Shown here: piece after piece, positions 1 through 14,666 of the stretch
Position numbering within the stretch: position 1 is the first letter of the stretch
Layout: each line of letters opens with the position of its first letter
Source: Ilex aquifolium
Taxonomy: Eukaryota > Streptophyta > Magnoliopsida > Aquifoliales > Aquifoliaceae
Direction of reading: 5' to 3'
NCBI GenBank assembly: GCA_951799425.1
Contig: OX637405.1
Location: 30,463,135-30,527,134 of the forward strand
Length of the DNA stretch: 64,000 nt
Position numbers and translations under genes: made by a program
The notes under the pieces: generated by a model
Told to the model about the DNA's origin: nothing
The model's database searches: none
Seen by the model: only the letters and a program-made list of their open reading frames with translations

Positions 1-179
1 TAAAATTAATATAATAATAAATTAATAATTATTTTAAAAAATTAGACAAATTTTTTTTTAGTGACAACCACATAAATAATATATATATTATTTTTAATGA
101 TAGCCACATAATTTTTTTTTTTAATTTAATGACAGCCACACAAATATAATAATAAATGAATAATAAATTAAAACTAAGT

Positions 180-339
180 AGATTAAACGAGTCATGTAAT
201 GTTACCTGTTTATTAAACGGTTCGCGTTGAGGTTTTCACCCGTTTATTAAACGGGTCGTATATGAGTTTACATATTTTTCACTCGTCACCCGTTTAACTC
301 GACACGTAATCGTTTATCATGATGTGTTTGGCACCCCTA
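180..339. repeat. Right end of a hAT-like MITE
   Basis: The stretch contains 'cccgtttattaaacggg' palindromic words and ends in GGCACCCCTA. That terminus is the reverse complement of TAGGGGTGCC and resembles the TAGGGGTGCAAC termini of the hAT-like elements at 37363 and 13281. The matching left end would lie to the left of the window, so no target-site duplication can be tested. Confidence 0.35.
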
Positions 340-460
340 CCTGAAAAAGTGCGTCTGGTTGGATCACCACAACATAAAGACGTTCCATCACCACAACCAT
401 CAATGTATTTTCCATCTAAGTGACTTGATTAGAGACGTGAATGAGACTCTGATTTACCAG

Positions 461-790
461 GAAGGTATTATATTAAAAAGTATAATTTTTTAATGATGAA
501 TTATAATTTTTTTAATTATAAATTACAACTTCAACAAACATAATCAATGCAAAATATTGTAATCTATTATAAAAAAATATTTTTATAATAGTTAAGTTGT
601 TTTTTTTTAAAGTAAAATTATAATTTTGTAAAATAAAAATTACAATTAATTAAAATAATTCATGATCGATCATAATATTTAAATATTATGATCGGTGATG
701 AATTGTCTTTATTAATTATAACTTCAACTAACTTGTTAGTAAAAAATAATATTTTTTTTGTATAATATCAAAAAAGAATTCCAATATTAT
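461..790. repeat. AT-rich foldback element with a perfect central palindrome
   Basis: Bases 667-694 form a perfect 28-bp palindrome whose half is CGATCATAATATTT. Weaker inverted repeats extend outward: 'ggtattatatt' near 463 pairs with 'gtataatatcaaaa' near 760, and 'attataacttcaac' occurs on both sides. The structure fits a foldback MITE. The outer ends are approximate and no target duplication was recognised. Confidence 0.45.
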
Positions 791-1870
791 TAAATTTTTT
801 TTTTTTTGAACTGTTTCCGTAGTGCTGCTAGTCATGATTTACATTTGGAATTAGAAATGTTCAACATCAACAACTATACTTGGCTAGCTTTGTTTAAAGT
901 CACGGCAAAAACCCCGGATCCCATGCAGCCGGTCCAACAACACGACGGATAAGACCATGGGCCCTTGGGCACGAGCCATGGTCTGGTGATCCGACCCAGC
1001 CCGATACCAACCTTTAGCTTATGCTAAATAGTAAATCCTGAGCCGTTGGGCACGAACCATTCACCGTTAATAAATGTTAATAATTTTGAAGCCGACAAAT
1101 TACTCTACATATTCGTCAAGAAATTTTTTTTTTTTAGCACCACACAACTATCTGCAAAGAATCCACCGCACCTATATTAGGGCCAAAACTAACCCTGAAG
1201 AGTAGAATCCCACCGAGCTGCCTGCCATAACTGTGGAGGCTCGAACCCAAATATTGAAAAAAAAAATCGAGTTTTGGTAAGGATGCAGTTCAAATACTGG
1301 ATCAACCAATCACTGGTCACAGTTTTGGTTATGAAGCTGCCATAGGTGCCAATGCCTACTGAAAACAGTAAATGCAGCACAAGTGAGGAGTCCAATATAG
1401 GAATACACCAAAAAAAAAAATGACTATGTGTAAAGGAATTAATTTTACTGATACAGATTATGTCCTCCTGAGAAATGAAAAAAATTTATAGAAAATGTCA
1501 AAATAATGAATGGTGTAACCTAGATTTAATTTCATCAGAATCTGAATAGAATGCTCCATGGTAGACCAAGTACAAAAAAATTAAAACGGAGTTCACAACG
1601 GAAGACTGATGGCATGCCATGCCGGGCAGGTGAGATCAAATAGATGATCAGTACGAGAACATTGAAGGACTCTCGCCTCACCCACCCGTTTGAATTATGG
1701 CATCATCCACAATGAACAGTTGCTGTTGTTGAGGTTTGAAACATAATTTAGACTCGGATCATTGCTCGAATCAAAATTACTGCATTGAAAAATTCTCCAC
1801 TGTGGAATGAATGAAGTAAAAACCTGTATTCTACTGGTGTCTCGTACGTTAACCTGCTGTTGAAATACAG

Positions 1871-3973
1871 TTAGAGTGAGAGTCTGTCTTGAGGAGTTTT
1901 TCTCTCGACTTTACCAAATGCTTGAGGCGGCCAGACAATGTGTGTAACCCTCCCACGAACTAAACCCAAAGGAATCTGCCAGTGACAGCACAGTCAAGTT
2001 AGGCAATGTAGAAACTTATATGGTCTGAATATTCACGACGTACAGAGTACAATGCAATGGAACTAAAAACAGTCGATGTTAATAAATGATGCTGATAAGT
2101 GTAAACAATATCTAAGCAACATTATTGTACCGCAATTCCTAAAAGAGTAAGTACTGTCCTTTGCAGAAGTTAAACGGGCAATCATGGCACTTCTAGATGA
2201 TGTATCAGTCCAAAGGACCCTTTCCATCTCCTGCTTAGATAGTTTTTCCTTATTTCTGCTCAGTTCTCACAGCATTTGGAGTTCGACTTATGAATTGTCT
2301 TCCCAAGGCATTAAATGCGACTCCTACAATTTATATCAGAGTTGCAAGAAGTCTTTTTTTTTCGATAAGAACTGCAAGAAGTGTTTTGTTGAACTATGAT
2401 TGGATAATTTATTCAAAAAACCTATGCTTGAATAAAAGATTAATGTAAATAGAAGATACTGGCAAAATAGATTCCACACCAAGCCAAAGATCATAGAGTC
2501 TACAAGCTTTCCAACGAGTTTAAGTAAAGAGTGTCTCAGTGTGCAGAGAACAGTTATCACCAGTTAGAACTTTCAGCCAACACTAGAACATGAAACATGT
2601 AAATTGCAAATTAAATAATACCAATTCTCTCTCCTCACAAATAGAAACATGGTTAACTACGGTATTATTTATAAGAATATTACCAGAAATCACATATTCT
2701 TGGCAATCTATATGAACTATGCTAGTTATGTTTTGTGAATTCTAACTTGCCTTTCGCCTTCAAATACATCTAATTTCGTTTTTTTTTTTAAATTCCAACT
2801 AGACTTTCTACTGATCGACCAACATCATGCCCTCTGGTACTGTGACCTCTAGATTAACAGATTTGCAATTGGCAGTAAACATGCAGAAAGCCTGTTGAAG
2901 CACAGATCAGTATTACAGTAAAGGGTAACATACTGGGCCGAATGATCTTGAATCCAAACTAGAAGCAGAATTGTCTCCCTCAACCCAACAATGCCCTTCT
3001 GGAATCTTGAGAGCATCAGAGGAATAAGGCATATTAATCCAGTCCCCTGGCAATGCCGTTATTCTCTTCACAATCGACTTCCTGTGATCACTTGGGGAAC
3101 TGCAAAAGATGGCAATTGAAGAACAATCAGAAGTATTACAATATTCGGCATCTGCAGCATGTTCTATAAGAATAATGCTAAACTGATACCTAAAACACAT
3201 GCAGAATTGCATCAAAATTGGTCCCATATAGATATCATTAATGTTCAATGCCTACAGTAAAATGCCTCCGCCAAGCCACCATAGGATTTTTTGTTGAAAA
3301 TACTGTGTTATATTATTTCAGTTCATCAACTACTTGACAGATGAGCTTTAGAGAAAGATAGGAGGCTTACACAGATAATGCGAGTGAATACTGAAAAACA
3401 TATGTCCTCAAGCATGAGACACAGGTTATTGACAATATACGCAAAGCCCTCCATCTATTTGAAAGGTAAGAATGCAAGACAAATGACACCAACCGGCCAG
3501 CTGCTGCAGCCAGTCGCTAATGAATACAGTACTATACAACCAGCTGGGACTGTACTTGTTAATGTAATTATTGATAAGTGTGCCGACCTATATATTATGA
3601 GATCTACTTAGACTATACTGAATTAATTTATGTCAAAGCGCAGAAGAGAAAATTCACCAGAAAACTACTACGTCACCAGGTGAGAACTTATACTTTTCAA
3701 GGCACCATTTCTCCACCAAAACGTAGTTATCTGCAACAACAAAAAAAATGATGGGTTCCACGAATTTCACAAATTAAAACAAGTTGGTCAAGCTTTATTT
3801 CACTTACCAGTCAATGATCCCATTGAAGTGCTGCCATGAGAATTGAATGTGGGAGCCATGGAAAGGCCCCGAACAGGGACGATACTGGCATAACGATCAG
3901 ATATAGTAAGCCCTATGAGCCCAAATGTGAAGTACTTCTTAGCAAAATTCCAGAGAAAACTTCGAGTTCCCAT
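1871..3973 (-). CDS. IMP2: Mitochondrial inner membrane protease subunit 2 (IMP2-like, S26 family)
   Basis: This S26 signal-peptidase-like serine protease is expected to remove sorting signals from proteins of the inner mitochondrial membrane. Four coding exons (3808-3973, 3658-3730, 2934-3099, 1871-1975) join in phase through GT-AG introns to give 169 residues plus a TAA stop. The start is ATG at 3973 (MGTRSFLW). Family signatures visible are box B RGLSMAPTF with the nucleophile Ser at about residue 38; box D VKRITALPGDW with the catalytic Lys at about 91; and box E GDNSASSLDSRSFGP at about 121-135. A single hydrophobic N-terminal segment (residues 14-24) fits a membrane anchor. The family is usually about 150-170 residues, so the protein is complete. 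The last exon sits 958 bp from exon 3. It could be confused with subunit 1, but the C-terminal tail favours IMP2. Confidence 0.9.
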
Positions 3974-5390
3974 CTACTATCTCCAAAAATAGATGCATGT
4001 CAGGCAAAATAAGAAGCCATCTGCACCAACATGTTGACCAAAGAAAGTGCACACACAAATTTCACCAGATGCTCTGCAAAGAAACATAGTATCGTACTAA
4101 TCAAACGTTTTGAAATAATAACATTTGGGTATATTCAACCAGTTGACAAAGCATAACTATTCAGTGGCAGTAGAATAATAGATAGCCACTCTAAACAATA
4201 AGCATAAGCAAGTCACAGTTTTTTGCCACCACAGATGCAAGGAAGAAGACCTGTTTCAGATGGGCTAATAATCGAACTGAGCCTGTTGAGCTTGTCTTTA
4301 TAAAAGAGCCTAAAAAATTGTTTAAGGTCGACTAATCTAGAAAACAAATCAAACCCAAGCTGAGCCCAAAAGGAGTTAAACTCGGCTCGATTACCAGCCC
4401 TAGGTTCCAGTAACTAACAGCTCAGTATTCACAAAATTATCGTACAGAGATTTGTGCGGTATAAAAGATCCTAAAACATCATTGGCTTGTGAAATTGAAG
4501 TTAAGAATTACGACCCAATTCCGATATTGTCTGAATTCATACCGAAAGTGAAAATTTTCACCGAATTGCAAAATTTTGGTTCAATATTTTAATGAATTGA
4601 ATGCAGAAAAGGTAAGGTTGTATACAAAAAACAGATAAATCAGTTAAACCAATAGAGATAAAGAAACAATATGATTCTCATTGGAGGAAATTTTGAGTAT
4701 ACATATATATACAAGAGAAGCCTACCAGACGAGACGGAGAGGCACTTCAAGGATTGGCCGAAGAAGGAACGGGAAGAAGATAAGAGAAGGTATAGGGTTT
4801 TACCTACTGTTTGGGTCGACGAAGAACGAGGTAGAAATACTTTACGGAGATAAAAAGGGAAATCACATTTTATGCCTCAGAATTTTTATTTTGTACATCC
4901 GTGACCCTTCTATTAATTTTTGTTGTTTATTCCTTCAAAAAAACATCCCATGGAGGTTGATATTATGCAATGGAAAAGAATCCTTTCGAGTGGATTAGCC
5001 AAGCATCATTGCCGATGAACCACTATAATTCTTGTTTTCTTCCATCCTTAGACTGCAACATCAATGAAGGGTATGACACGAGCTCCCGAGCTACCTTCCG
5101 CAACGTACCCTCACACATATACCTATCTGAACACCTTAATTAGCAATTGGCCTTTATTTTGGTCTAGAACACCATCAAAAAGCATCATCACATACCAAAT
5201 GCAACGTAAGGTGCAATATAAAAAAATTTAATCTTTGAAGATTAAGATAAAAATTTGTAAATCTTTTGAAGTATAAAATACAATTCGTCTTAAAATAAGG
5301 TACTAGTACAACCTCGATGCCATGCCCATGAGGCTCATGCTACGTTTTGGTGCTCCTTTTAACCCGAAGCAAAAGATAGGTCTTTTTTAG

Positions 5391-5548
5391 AATAATGTTG
5401 TGGACACTATCTTTGTGCACCATCTCTTTTACACTACTTGATGTGGCACAATTAGAATTATTGAATATTTAATAAACTCTATAAAACCTATTAATATAAC
5501 AGACTTTGTTAAAGTGGTGCACAAAGGTGGTGTATGTATAACATTGTT
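5391..5548. mobile_element. Short MITE with inverted termini
   Basis: The left end AATAATGTTGTGGACACTAT and the reverse complement of the right end, AACAATGTTATACATACACC, are related. The internal word CTTTGTGCACCA is shared by both arms. Both flanks are T-rich, so a target duplication cannot be read reliably. The element is non-coding, about 158 bp. Confidence 0.5.
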
Positions 5549-5649
5549 GTTTTTTTTATATGTATAAGGGATGGATCTTATAGTACCATTTTAGAAGTTG
5601 TTCGTATAGGATCATAGAGATTATGACACAATAAGAGAGAACTAGAACA

Positions 5650-5790
5650 TTTCTAGTTATTCAAAGAAGAATTTATCCCTAGTGAATACCCTAATTTCGG
5701 CGTGAATGACCTACCGTTGACCGGACCGGGAGAGAGAATTAGTCGAGATGCATATAAACTGACTCAAATACTCCTGACCATAAAAAAAAA
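5650..5790 (+). mobile_element. SINE 3' part
   Basis: The sequence 'gcgtgaatgacctaccg', then 'agtcgagatgcatataaac', then a poly(A) run near 5782 follows the layout of a common plant SINE 3' region ending in short A-rich tails. Closely similar text occurs in reverse orientation in the LHCB4 intron (about 6560-6790), which supports a dispersed family. The 5' promoter half is not clear. Confidence 0.4.
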
Positions 5791-6059
5791 TTCTGGTTAT
5801 GAACTTGATCACTAAATTCTTTGGGAGAGTTGATATATGGACTATTCTGATACATCTTCTGAAAAACGCAAATTAAATAATTCTTACTGGCTTCATTATA
5901 GCAGAATTAACTGACAATAAAAGGCGATATAGCATTCTGCTTAAACAGTCAAATGTTACAATTTTTACAAGATGGGAACAAGAAGGATGGATTATAGTTC
6001 TTACATATTCAGAAAAATGTCCTCAATTAGCAGAGGACAGAGAATGGACAAGAAGGTGC

Positions 6060-8581
<2,522 letters not shown>

Positions 8582-8792
8582 CTAATTGTTTTGTGGTTGA
8601 CAAGCAATACTGGTGGAGACTAGAGGGAGAATATCTTTCTCTCTCTTCGGTGACCATAATAGGTGGAGAAAATATTCATTGTCATCATCGCCGTGTCACA
8701 ATCCAATTAAAAGAAAACAAATAAAAAATGTGGATCCCACTAATTCTATGAATTACTAATTGAATGTAATAATTACTAGTAGTTATGAAAAT

Positions 8793-8962
8793 GAGTAATG
8801 CTACACTAACCAAATTTTGAGACCAAATTTAGAGTTCAAATGACATGGCAGCATGTCATTTGGAATCTTTATTGGGGCCCAAATGACATGACACCAAATA
8901 AAGAAGCTCAAGTCAGCTGTCATGTCATTTGGGCTCAAAATTTGGTCAATGTAATATTACTG
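8793..8962. mobile_element. Mutator-type MITE with perfect 9-bp target duplication
   Basis: The 170-bp element is bounded by inverted ends of about 28 bp: AGTAATGCTACACTAACC on the left, AGTAATATTACATTGACC as the complement of the right, then CAAATTTTGAG in both. It is flanked by a perfect 9-bp duplication TATGAAAAT (8784-8792 and 8963-8971). The interior repeats the words CAAATGACATG and CATGTCATTTG. A 9-bp duplication is the hallmark of Mutator-like elements. It lies about 450 bp upstream of the LHCB4 start codon. Confidence 0.8.
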
Positions 8963-9860
8963 TATGAAAATAGTAAAGTTCACTTTCTTATTTCTAATTT
9001 TTTAATTTGATGGTAACACCACGTGACAGTGATAATGTGGTGTCACCGTTGTATTGAATATTTACTCATAATAGGTGGTAGATTGGCCAGAAATGTAATA
9101 TCATATCATCAATAATATATAATATTGTTAACGAATAAGAATAAATTATGTAGAATAAATGAACCTCATTATTTTAAGTTGTTAGAACATCTCCAGCAGA
9201 CTGTGTAAAATTTTAAAATAATTAAAATTTAATTAATCAAGGATAAAAATCATGTTTCAACAAAATATATTGAAATGCTCTAAAATAATTTTTAACTACA
9301 GTATACTCTAAATATAAAGTATCACGGTAACAAATTGTATAAATATTTTATAATTTTTTTTCTCTCTTTCTGTTTTTTTCCACCTCTTTTGTCCATTCCG
9401 TTTTTCTCTCCATTCTCTGTCTCTCCCTCCAATAGTTTCAACAAAGGCGCAAAATATGTAAAAATAATATTTAAAATAAGTAGTTAAAATATAGAAAAAT
9501 CTGTTAAAGTGTGTATTGAAAAAGTGAATAACTAAAATTAAAAAAATATATACTTTTAGATAGCTAAAATACAAAATTTTATCGGAGATATTCTTAGTTA
9601 GTGAACAGGATAATTATTAAATAGAAATATTAAAATTCACTTATTTTATATAATGTATCTTTATTAGTTGGTGATGAATTTTTTTTTGTTTTTAGGTGGG
9701 ATGACAGCAGTTGCACAGAAATTCATAGTTCTGAGGTTAAGTGATGACACTTGTAAGACAAAAAGGCTAGTGGCCCAGCTCCATCCTCATTGATTGGGTT
9801 AAAATAATTTACACCCTTAAGTTTTAGTAAAATAACACTATAGATTGTGTGTTTGTTTTA

Positions 9861-11428
9861 GGGAAATTTGGAGGTCAATCCTTCTAAATGGACTTGTTTG
9901 AACTTAAGTCAGCCAAGAAAACTTATTTGTTATGAAATTCGTTTGTTATCAATTTTACCAGACTATCATTTTCCTTTAGAAGTGAAGTAAAACTAAAAAT
10001 TAAAAATTCATAAATCTTAAGAGTTTGACTAACATTAAAAATTTTTCTCTCTCATATATATCTATATCCATATATAAATTAGGAATATATATATATATAT
10101 ATATTAAAAATAAAAAATAGTAACATTCAAATACAAAAAAAAATTATCAATTAGACACAAAAAATAATACCATTTAAACACAAATAAAAAGTAACATTTA
10201 AACATAAAAAAATAGTAACATTCAATATTAATATTTTTAAAAAATAACAATAGTAACATGTTCAACAAAAATAGTAACATGCTTAAAAAAAACAATAACA
10301 TGCTTAACAATAATTATTTCTCTCAAATTTAAACACAAAAATAGTATCATTCAAACACAAAAATAGTAATATTCAAAAAAAAAAAAAATTAGTAACATTG
10401 AATATTAATATTTAGGAAAATAATAGTAGTAACATGCTCAACTAAAACGGTAACATGCTCAAAATAATAGTAACATGAACAGTAACATACTCAACAAAAA
10501 CATAACATGAACAGTAATTAGATAGTTTTGATGGATAAATGGAACAGTAAAATTTGTATACATACTACATAGATATCTGACATGAAGAAAAGACACTTTG
10601 ATCTATGAAGCACTAGAAAAAAAAAATAGAGAGACACTTACAGGTTCTAAAGGTTGTGGCATTGATCAACAAAAAAAAAAAAGGTCGTGGCATTTCTTGT
10701 GCTCTGACATTTGAAGTGCTTGGCATGCACAATACATGCACTAACTCTGCAGATAGAACTTTCATTAGATCAATTGCGCCCCTTAGTGGCCTTGGATCAT
10801 GAAAGCCACTATCATTTCATCCATATGCTGTCCCTCCTCCAGCAACACCTTTAACTGGAGGCACCTTCATGCCCTGCCTGATTATTCGCTGCATAAAATA
10901 GCGAAAAGCAAATTGAGACAAGTCTTAGCAACTGTAAGTGACAATTTGATTTAATTTCTCAGACACTGTTCCTTAAACTCTTTATACTTTCTCTCTATTT
11001 CGATTATTTGTTTATGTTATTGTTCATGTTATTTATTTATATATTTATATATATAAATGTTCCAGTTGCTGCTTGATTCAGATTTTGAATTTGAATTTGA
11101 GTTTGAATTATTTATGGAATCTTTTGATCTGAAATTGAATTAATAGACCAATGATTTTATCGTAATTCAAGTATCAGATTATGATATATTTGGTTTCCAT
11201 AAAAAACTGAACAATCTGTTACCATATATATCTCAAACATTTAACATATGACTTTCCATAATTGACCAAATTTAACACTGTTAGAGATATTTTTGAGATA
11301 AAAAAAAAAAAAAAGTGGACTTAAGTCATTACACATAATTTTAAACATGGACTTAGCCCCTTATAAGTTTCTTTACCGAACTTATCTCCAAACAAGTACA
11401 TCTAGGAGGACTCACCTCCAATTTTCAC
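9861..11428. mobile_element. Non-autonomous Mutator-type element, copy 1
   Basis: The left terminus GGGAAATTTGGAGG and the complement of the right, GTGAAAATTGGAGG, begin inverted ends of about 46 bp or more. A perfect 9-bp duplication TTTGTTTTA flanks the element (9852-9860 and 11429-11437). The interior is AT-rich with a TA microsatellite near 10086 and many 'agtaacat' words at 10120-10500. It has no transposase frame. The copy at 39146-39961 is the same family in opposite orientation. Confidence 0.75.
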
Positions 11429-12828
11429 TTTGTTTTAAGTATTAGGAAATAGGGATTAGAAAAAATATGTCTGAGTCTACTTTATCTTACTTATACTTAT
11501 ATTTAGATACATATTTTAGGGCTAATATTATCAATTAAAAATACATCCGACCCGAATAAGTAGCGTTTCTAAACCCACATATAGCCTCTTAAATAAACAT
11601 ACCTATTTTGTGGGTTTAAATACTTCGGTTGGGGAGTATTTATATAAAATATATTTTTACCTTCAAGAATATTTAGAATATAAATATCACTATTTATCTT
11701 GAGGGTTCTTTAATAATTTAATATTTATACAATTATTAAATACTCCATCCAAATAAAATATTGGATAGGATAAAATGTGAGACTCACTGCTTCTTAATAC
11801 TTGAACCAAATATGGGATGAAAATATATTATAACTATAATTAGTCCAAGAGCTGGATGGATGAATACGGGATGGACAGAATTCAGTTGCTACGAACCGTA
11901 TCCAAGTCTCTGATGTGGATTTGAATTTCCACTGAAGCGCAAGTCTTGATTTAATCCGGTTCATGCACCTGGGATTTGTCGTCGGTTCTACTTGAACTCA
12001 CAAGTTTGAGCAACAAAAGCGCGCCTCTACTTACCAGAGACAGACCATGAATTTTCCCAATTACCAAAAAAAATAAATGACACGATAACCCTATAACTTT
12101 ATAAAAATAACAAGATAATCTCTTAAATATTTGTAAGTTTTAACAAAAGGACCTCCTCAAAATTAGTAAAGTTAAAAATAAATTAAAATAATGATAATAT
12201 GATCCAAAACTAATTGTCTATTATTTTGTTCAAAATATATTTTTTTTGTATTTCTTATATCTTTATTTATATACACAATTGTTTATATATTATTCAAGTT
12301 CAAGTATTTTACTAAAAAAAATTATACTCAATTTTGTTAAAATGAATCACTTTGTTGCTTTTTATTTAGTTGAAAATGCAATGTAAGAATTTTAATTTTT
12401 AAGTAAGAATCCGAAGATTTTTCGAGATGCAAAATATCATTTCCCCTAATAGTATTATACAAATAACTTTAAACATTTTCGATAATGTCTTTTTTCATAA
12501 ATTTAAGTTTTTGTGCAAATAATATTACATTCAAAATAAAATTAACTAAGTGAATTTCGTTTTCAAGTTAAGACCAAAGGTTTTTCTACACATCACTACC
12601 ATAAAATAAAGCTTAATTGAATATCAAATGAGGTCTTACTGAAGAAAAAGGTTAAGGAATTAAAATTTTATCTATAGAAATTAAGGGAAAAAATCTGCAA
12701 ATGAAGCTACCAACCTCGTTAACAGCCATTGGTCTGCCGAGTCCAACACGTGTCAACTTACTGAACAGCCCACATAAGATTTTCTGTATTGCGATCAGGT
12801 GTTGAGTCCCTTTACATTTAGTGCAATG

Positions 12829-12984
12829 CTATGTAACCTAAATTTATAACCCAAATTTACATCACAAATGAAGAGAGACCATTAGATCAGTGGGTCCCAT
12901 TTAAAAAAGTTGATGGGACCCACTCATCTAATGATCCTCCTTCATTTGGGATGCAAATTTAGGTTATAAATTTGAGTTACATAG
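12829..12984. mobile_element. Foldback MITE with arms of about 70 bp
   Basis: The left arm starts CTATGTAACCTAAATTTATA and the complement of the right arm CTATGTAACTCAAATTTATA. The arms stay similar up to TGGGTCCCA beside a short loop near 12900-12910. The transcript would be a long imperfect hairpin. Target duplication is unclear because the true ends may extend a few bases beyond the matched arms. Confidence 0.7.
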
Positions 12985-13280
12985 GGGTCGTTATGTGGAC
13001 TAATTCCCTTCTAAGTGAAGTCAAAAACAGATCATCATTCATGTCAGAACTAAAAAAATTATGAGGGATAAATCATTCATAACTTGACCTTAAAGTAATT
13101 GCATTGCATGCATGCAACAACTCAAACGCCAATAATTAATGCCTAATCAGGTATTAATTGTGATATCCAAATGTTATATGAATTTAATTTGTTGACTTAA
13201 TCATTTTATAACCATTAAATTAATTGTGAGTTTAGTATTTTTAGGATTTACAACTAATTCAATGGTTGTGATGAATTAAG

Positions 13281-13824
13281 TAAAGGTGCAACTCGGATGG
13301 GTTGAGCTATTTAGATGATCAACTCAGGTCCAACCCAATTTACTGAATTTTCAACTCTGATCCAACTCAAGCCCTACTTCTAACCCGAAATACTCAACCC
13401 GAGTATTATCCAAGTTAATTTTGAACTCAATTTAGGTTGGTTCGAGTCAACTAATTCAGGTTCGTAATTCTGGTTAAATTTGATTTTGTAATTTGGGTAA
13501 TTTCAGACAAGACACAATAAGTTGACCAAATTAAACTCAAAATAAATTCAATAAAAACCTAAAATACACTTAAATTTTGTGTGTGAGTGTGTATATATTT
13601 ATTTATTTTAATTTCGAGTTAAACCCAAATTATGAATTTGAATTGAGCCTGATTTCGTAATTCGGATTGAGCTCGTGAACTCGAAAAATATGACCCAAAT
13701 TTAATTCGGGTTATAAATTTTCAGTTTAACCCCAACTAAAGTTTTAAAATTTTCAATCCAAGCCAAATTTTTATCAGGTTAGACTCAGATTTAATTTGAG
13801 TTAACCCGTCCAAGTTGCACCCCA
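13281..13824. mobile_element. hAT-like MITE, TAGGGGTGCAAC family
   Basis: The left end reads TAAAGGTGCAACTCGGATGG and the complement of the right end TGGGGTGCAACTTGGACGG. The flanks GAATTAAG (13273-13280) and CAATTAGG (13825-13832) agree at 6 of 8 positions, which fits a decayed 8-bp hAT duplication. The interior is made of 'caactcgggtt'-type words. It is the same family as 37363-38110. Confidence 0.6.
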
Positions 13825-13999
13825 CAATTAGGTAAGCAAATTATGCGATCAGATTAGGTTTACCTTAATTCAATTTTCTAATATTGAAGAAACCGGTTAT
13901 AGCCAGTAACATCGGTTGTTCCTTCTGCTGAGCTGTGTCCTTGTGTGACGGCAAAGGCATAAAGGTTTACCGACTGGTCCGGTAACTAAATCGAGTTCA

Positions 14000-14116
14000 C
14001 TTCTTTCTCATCGGTCGTACCCTTTCAACTTTCTATCTCCACTATTTTTCTTTCAAGGTCGCTTGATTTTTCTGCTTCGTCTCTCAGCGATAGCCGATCG
14101 CTTCTCCTTCTTCAAG
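14000..14116 (+). other. Probable 5' UTR exon of HMGB1
   Basis: A pyrimidine-rich stretch ends TTCTTCAAG before a GTATAC donor at 14117. The matching acceptor lies just upstream of the start codon at 14667. The exon's 5' boundary is a guess; only the donor side is supported by sequence. Confidence 0.4.
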
Positions 14117-14666
14117 GTATACTTGATATAGATCAGTCTGTGTCTCCTTATCATTCAGATTTGAACATATGTCATATATAGAGGTTGTTTTGATACATAT
14201 ATATCTGTATATTTGAGTAATTGATTAATTGTTATATGTATTTTAGCTGGAATTGTGTTCTTGTGCTGCTTGAATTTCTGTAACTCGGTGTTTCTTAGCA
14301 TATTATTCTATGAGGGTAATGATTTGCAAAAAGAATTTATTATTTTAGCTTCAGTTTGTAGTTAATTATAATTTTGTCTTTTACGATTATGTTGAAGTAA
14401 CTACAAAATTTTTGCGTCAAATGCTAGGATCTGTTTCCATGAGGTCAATATAGTTTTGTTCTTTATAGCGCGTTGACTTGTATTGCAAAATTCGAGTTTC
14501 TCATTAGCTTTAGTGTTTTTTTTTTTCGATTAACTTTTGGTTCATGATGTCCTATGGGGATGATTGTGAGCTGAATATTATTTTGGAGTTGGTTATTTGA
14601 TTGATTGATTGATTGGTGTGTTTTAATATGAATCATTGGTTATTTTTAGGCATTTTACTTGTAACA

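Larger units (their letters stand above)
1..1870. other. Intergenic and repeat-rich left flank
   Basis: No coding region can be supported here. The first 180 bases are AT-rich with recurring 'agccacata'-type words. The right end of a hAT-like MITE falls near 339 and a foldback element near 461-790. At 955-985 there is a small hairpin whose arms are AGACCATGG and CCATGGTCT. Bases 1100-1870 are unremarkable and probably include the 3' untranslated region of the minus-strand protease gene that ends at 1871. Confidence 0.5.
3974..6059. other. Intergenic region between IMP2 and LHCB4
   Basis: The left part is probably the promoter and 5' UTR of the minus-strand protease gene. An open frame at 4671-4998 lacks recognisable domains and I do not consider it coding. 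A MITE (about 5391-5548) and a SINE 3' part (about 5650-5790) occupy the right half. Bases 5900-6059 are probably the 3' UTR of the CP29 gene. Confidence 0.5.
8972..13999. other. Intergenic region between LHCB4 and HMGB1
   Basis: AT-rich DNA between divergent genes. It holds the 1.6-kb Mutator-type element (9861-11428), a near-perfect foldback (12829-12984) and a hAT-like element (13281-13824). The rest shows no open frame with recognisable domains. An open frame near 9308-9574 lies in low-complexity sequence. Confidence 0.55.

Noticed and set aside
4671-4998. Two overlapping plus-strand open frames
   Set aside because: Short, low-complexity, no domain, no splice context, and located in the likely 5' region of the minus-strand protease gene.
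10100-10520. Regularly recurring 'agtaacat' words resembling a CRISPR-like array
   Set aside because: Spacing and repeat sequence are irregular, the host is a plant nuclear genome, and the block lies inside a Mutator-type element with its own TSD.
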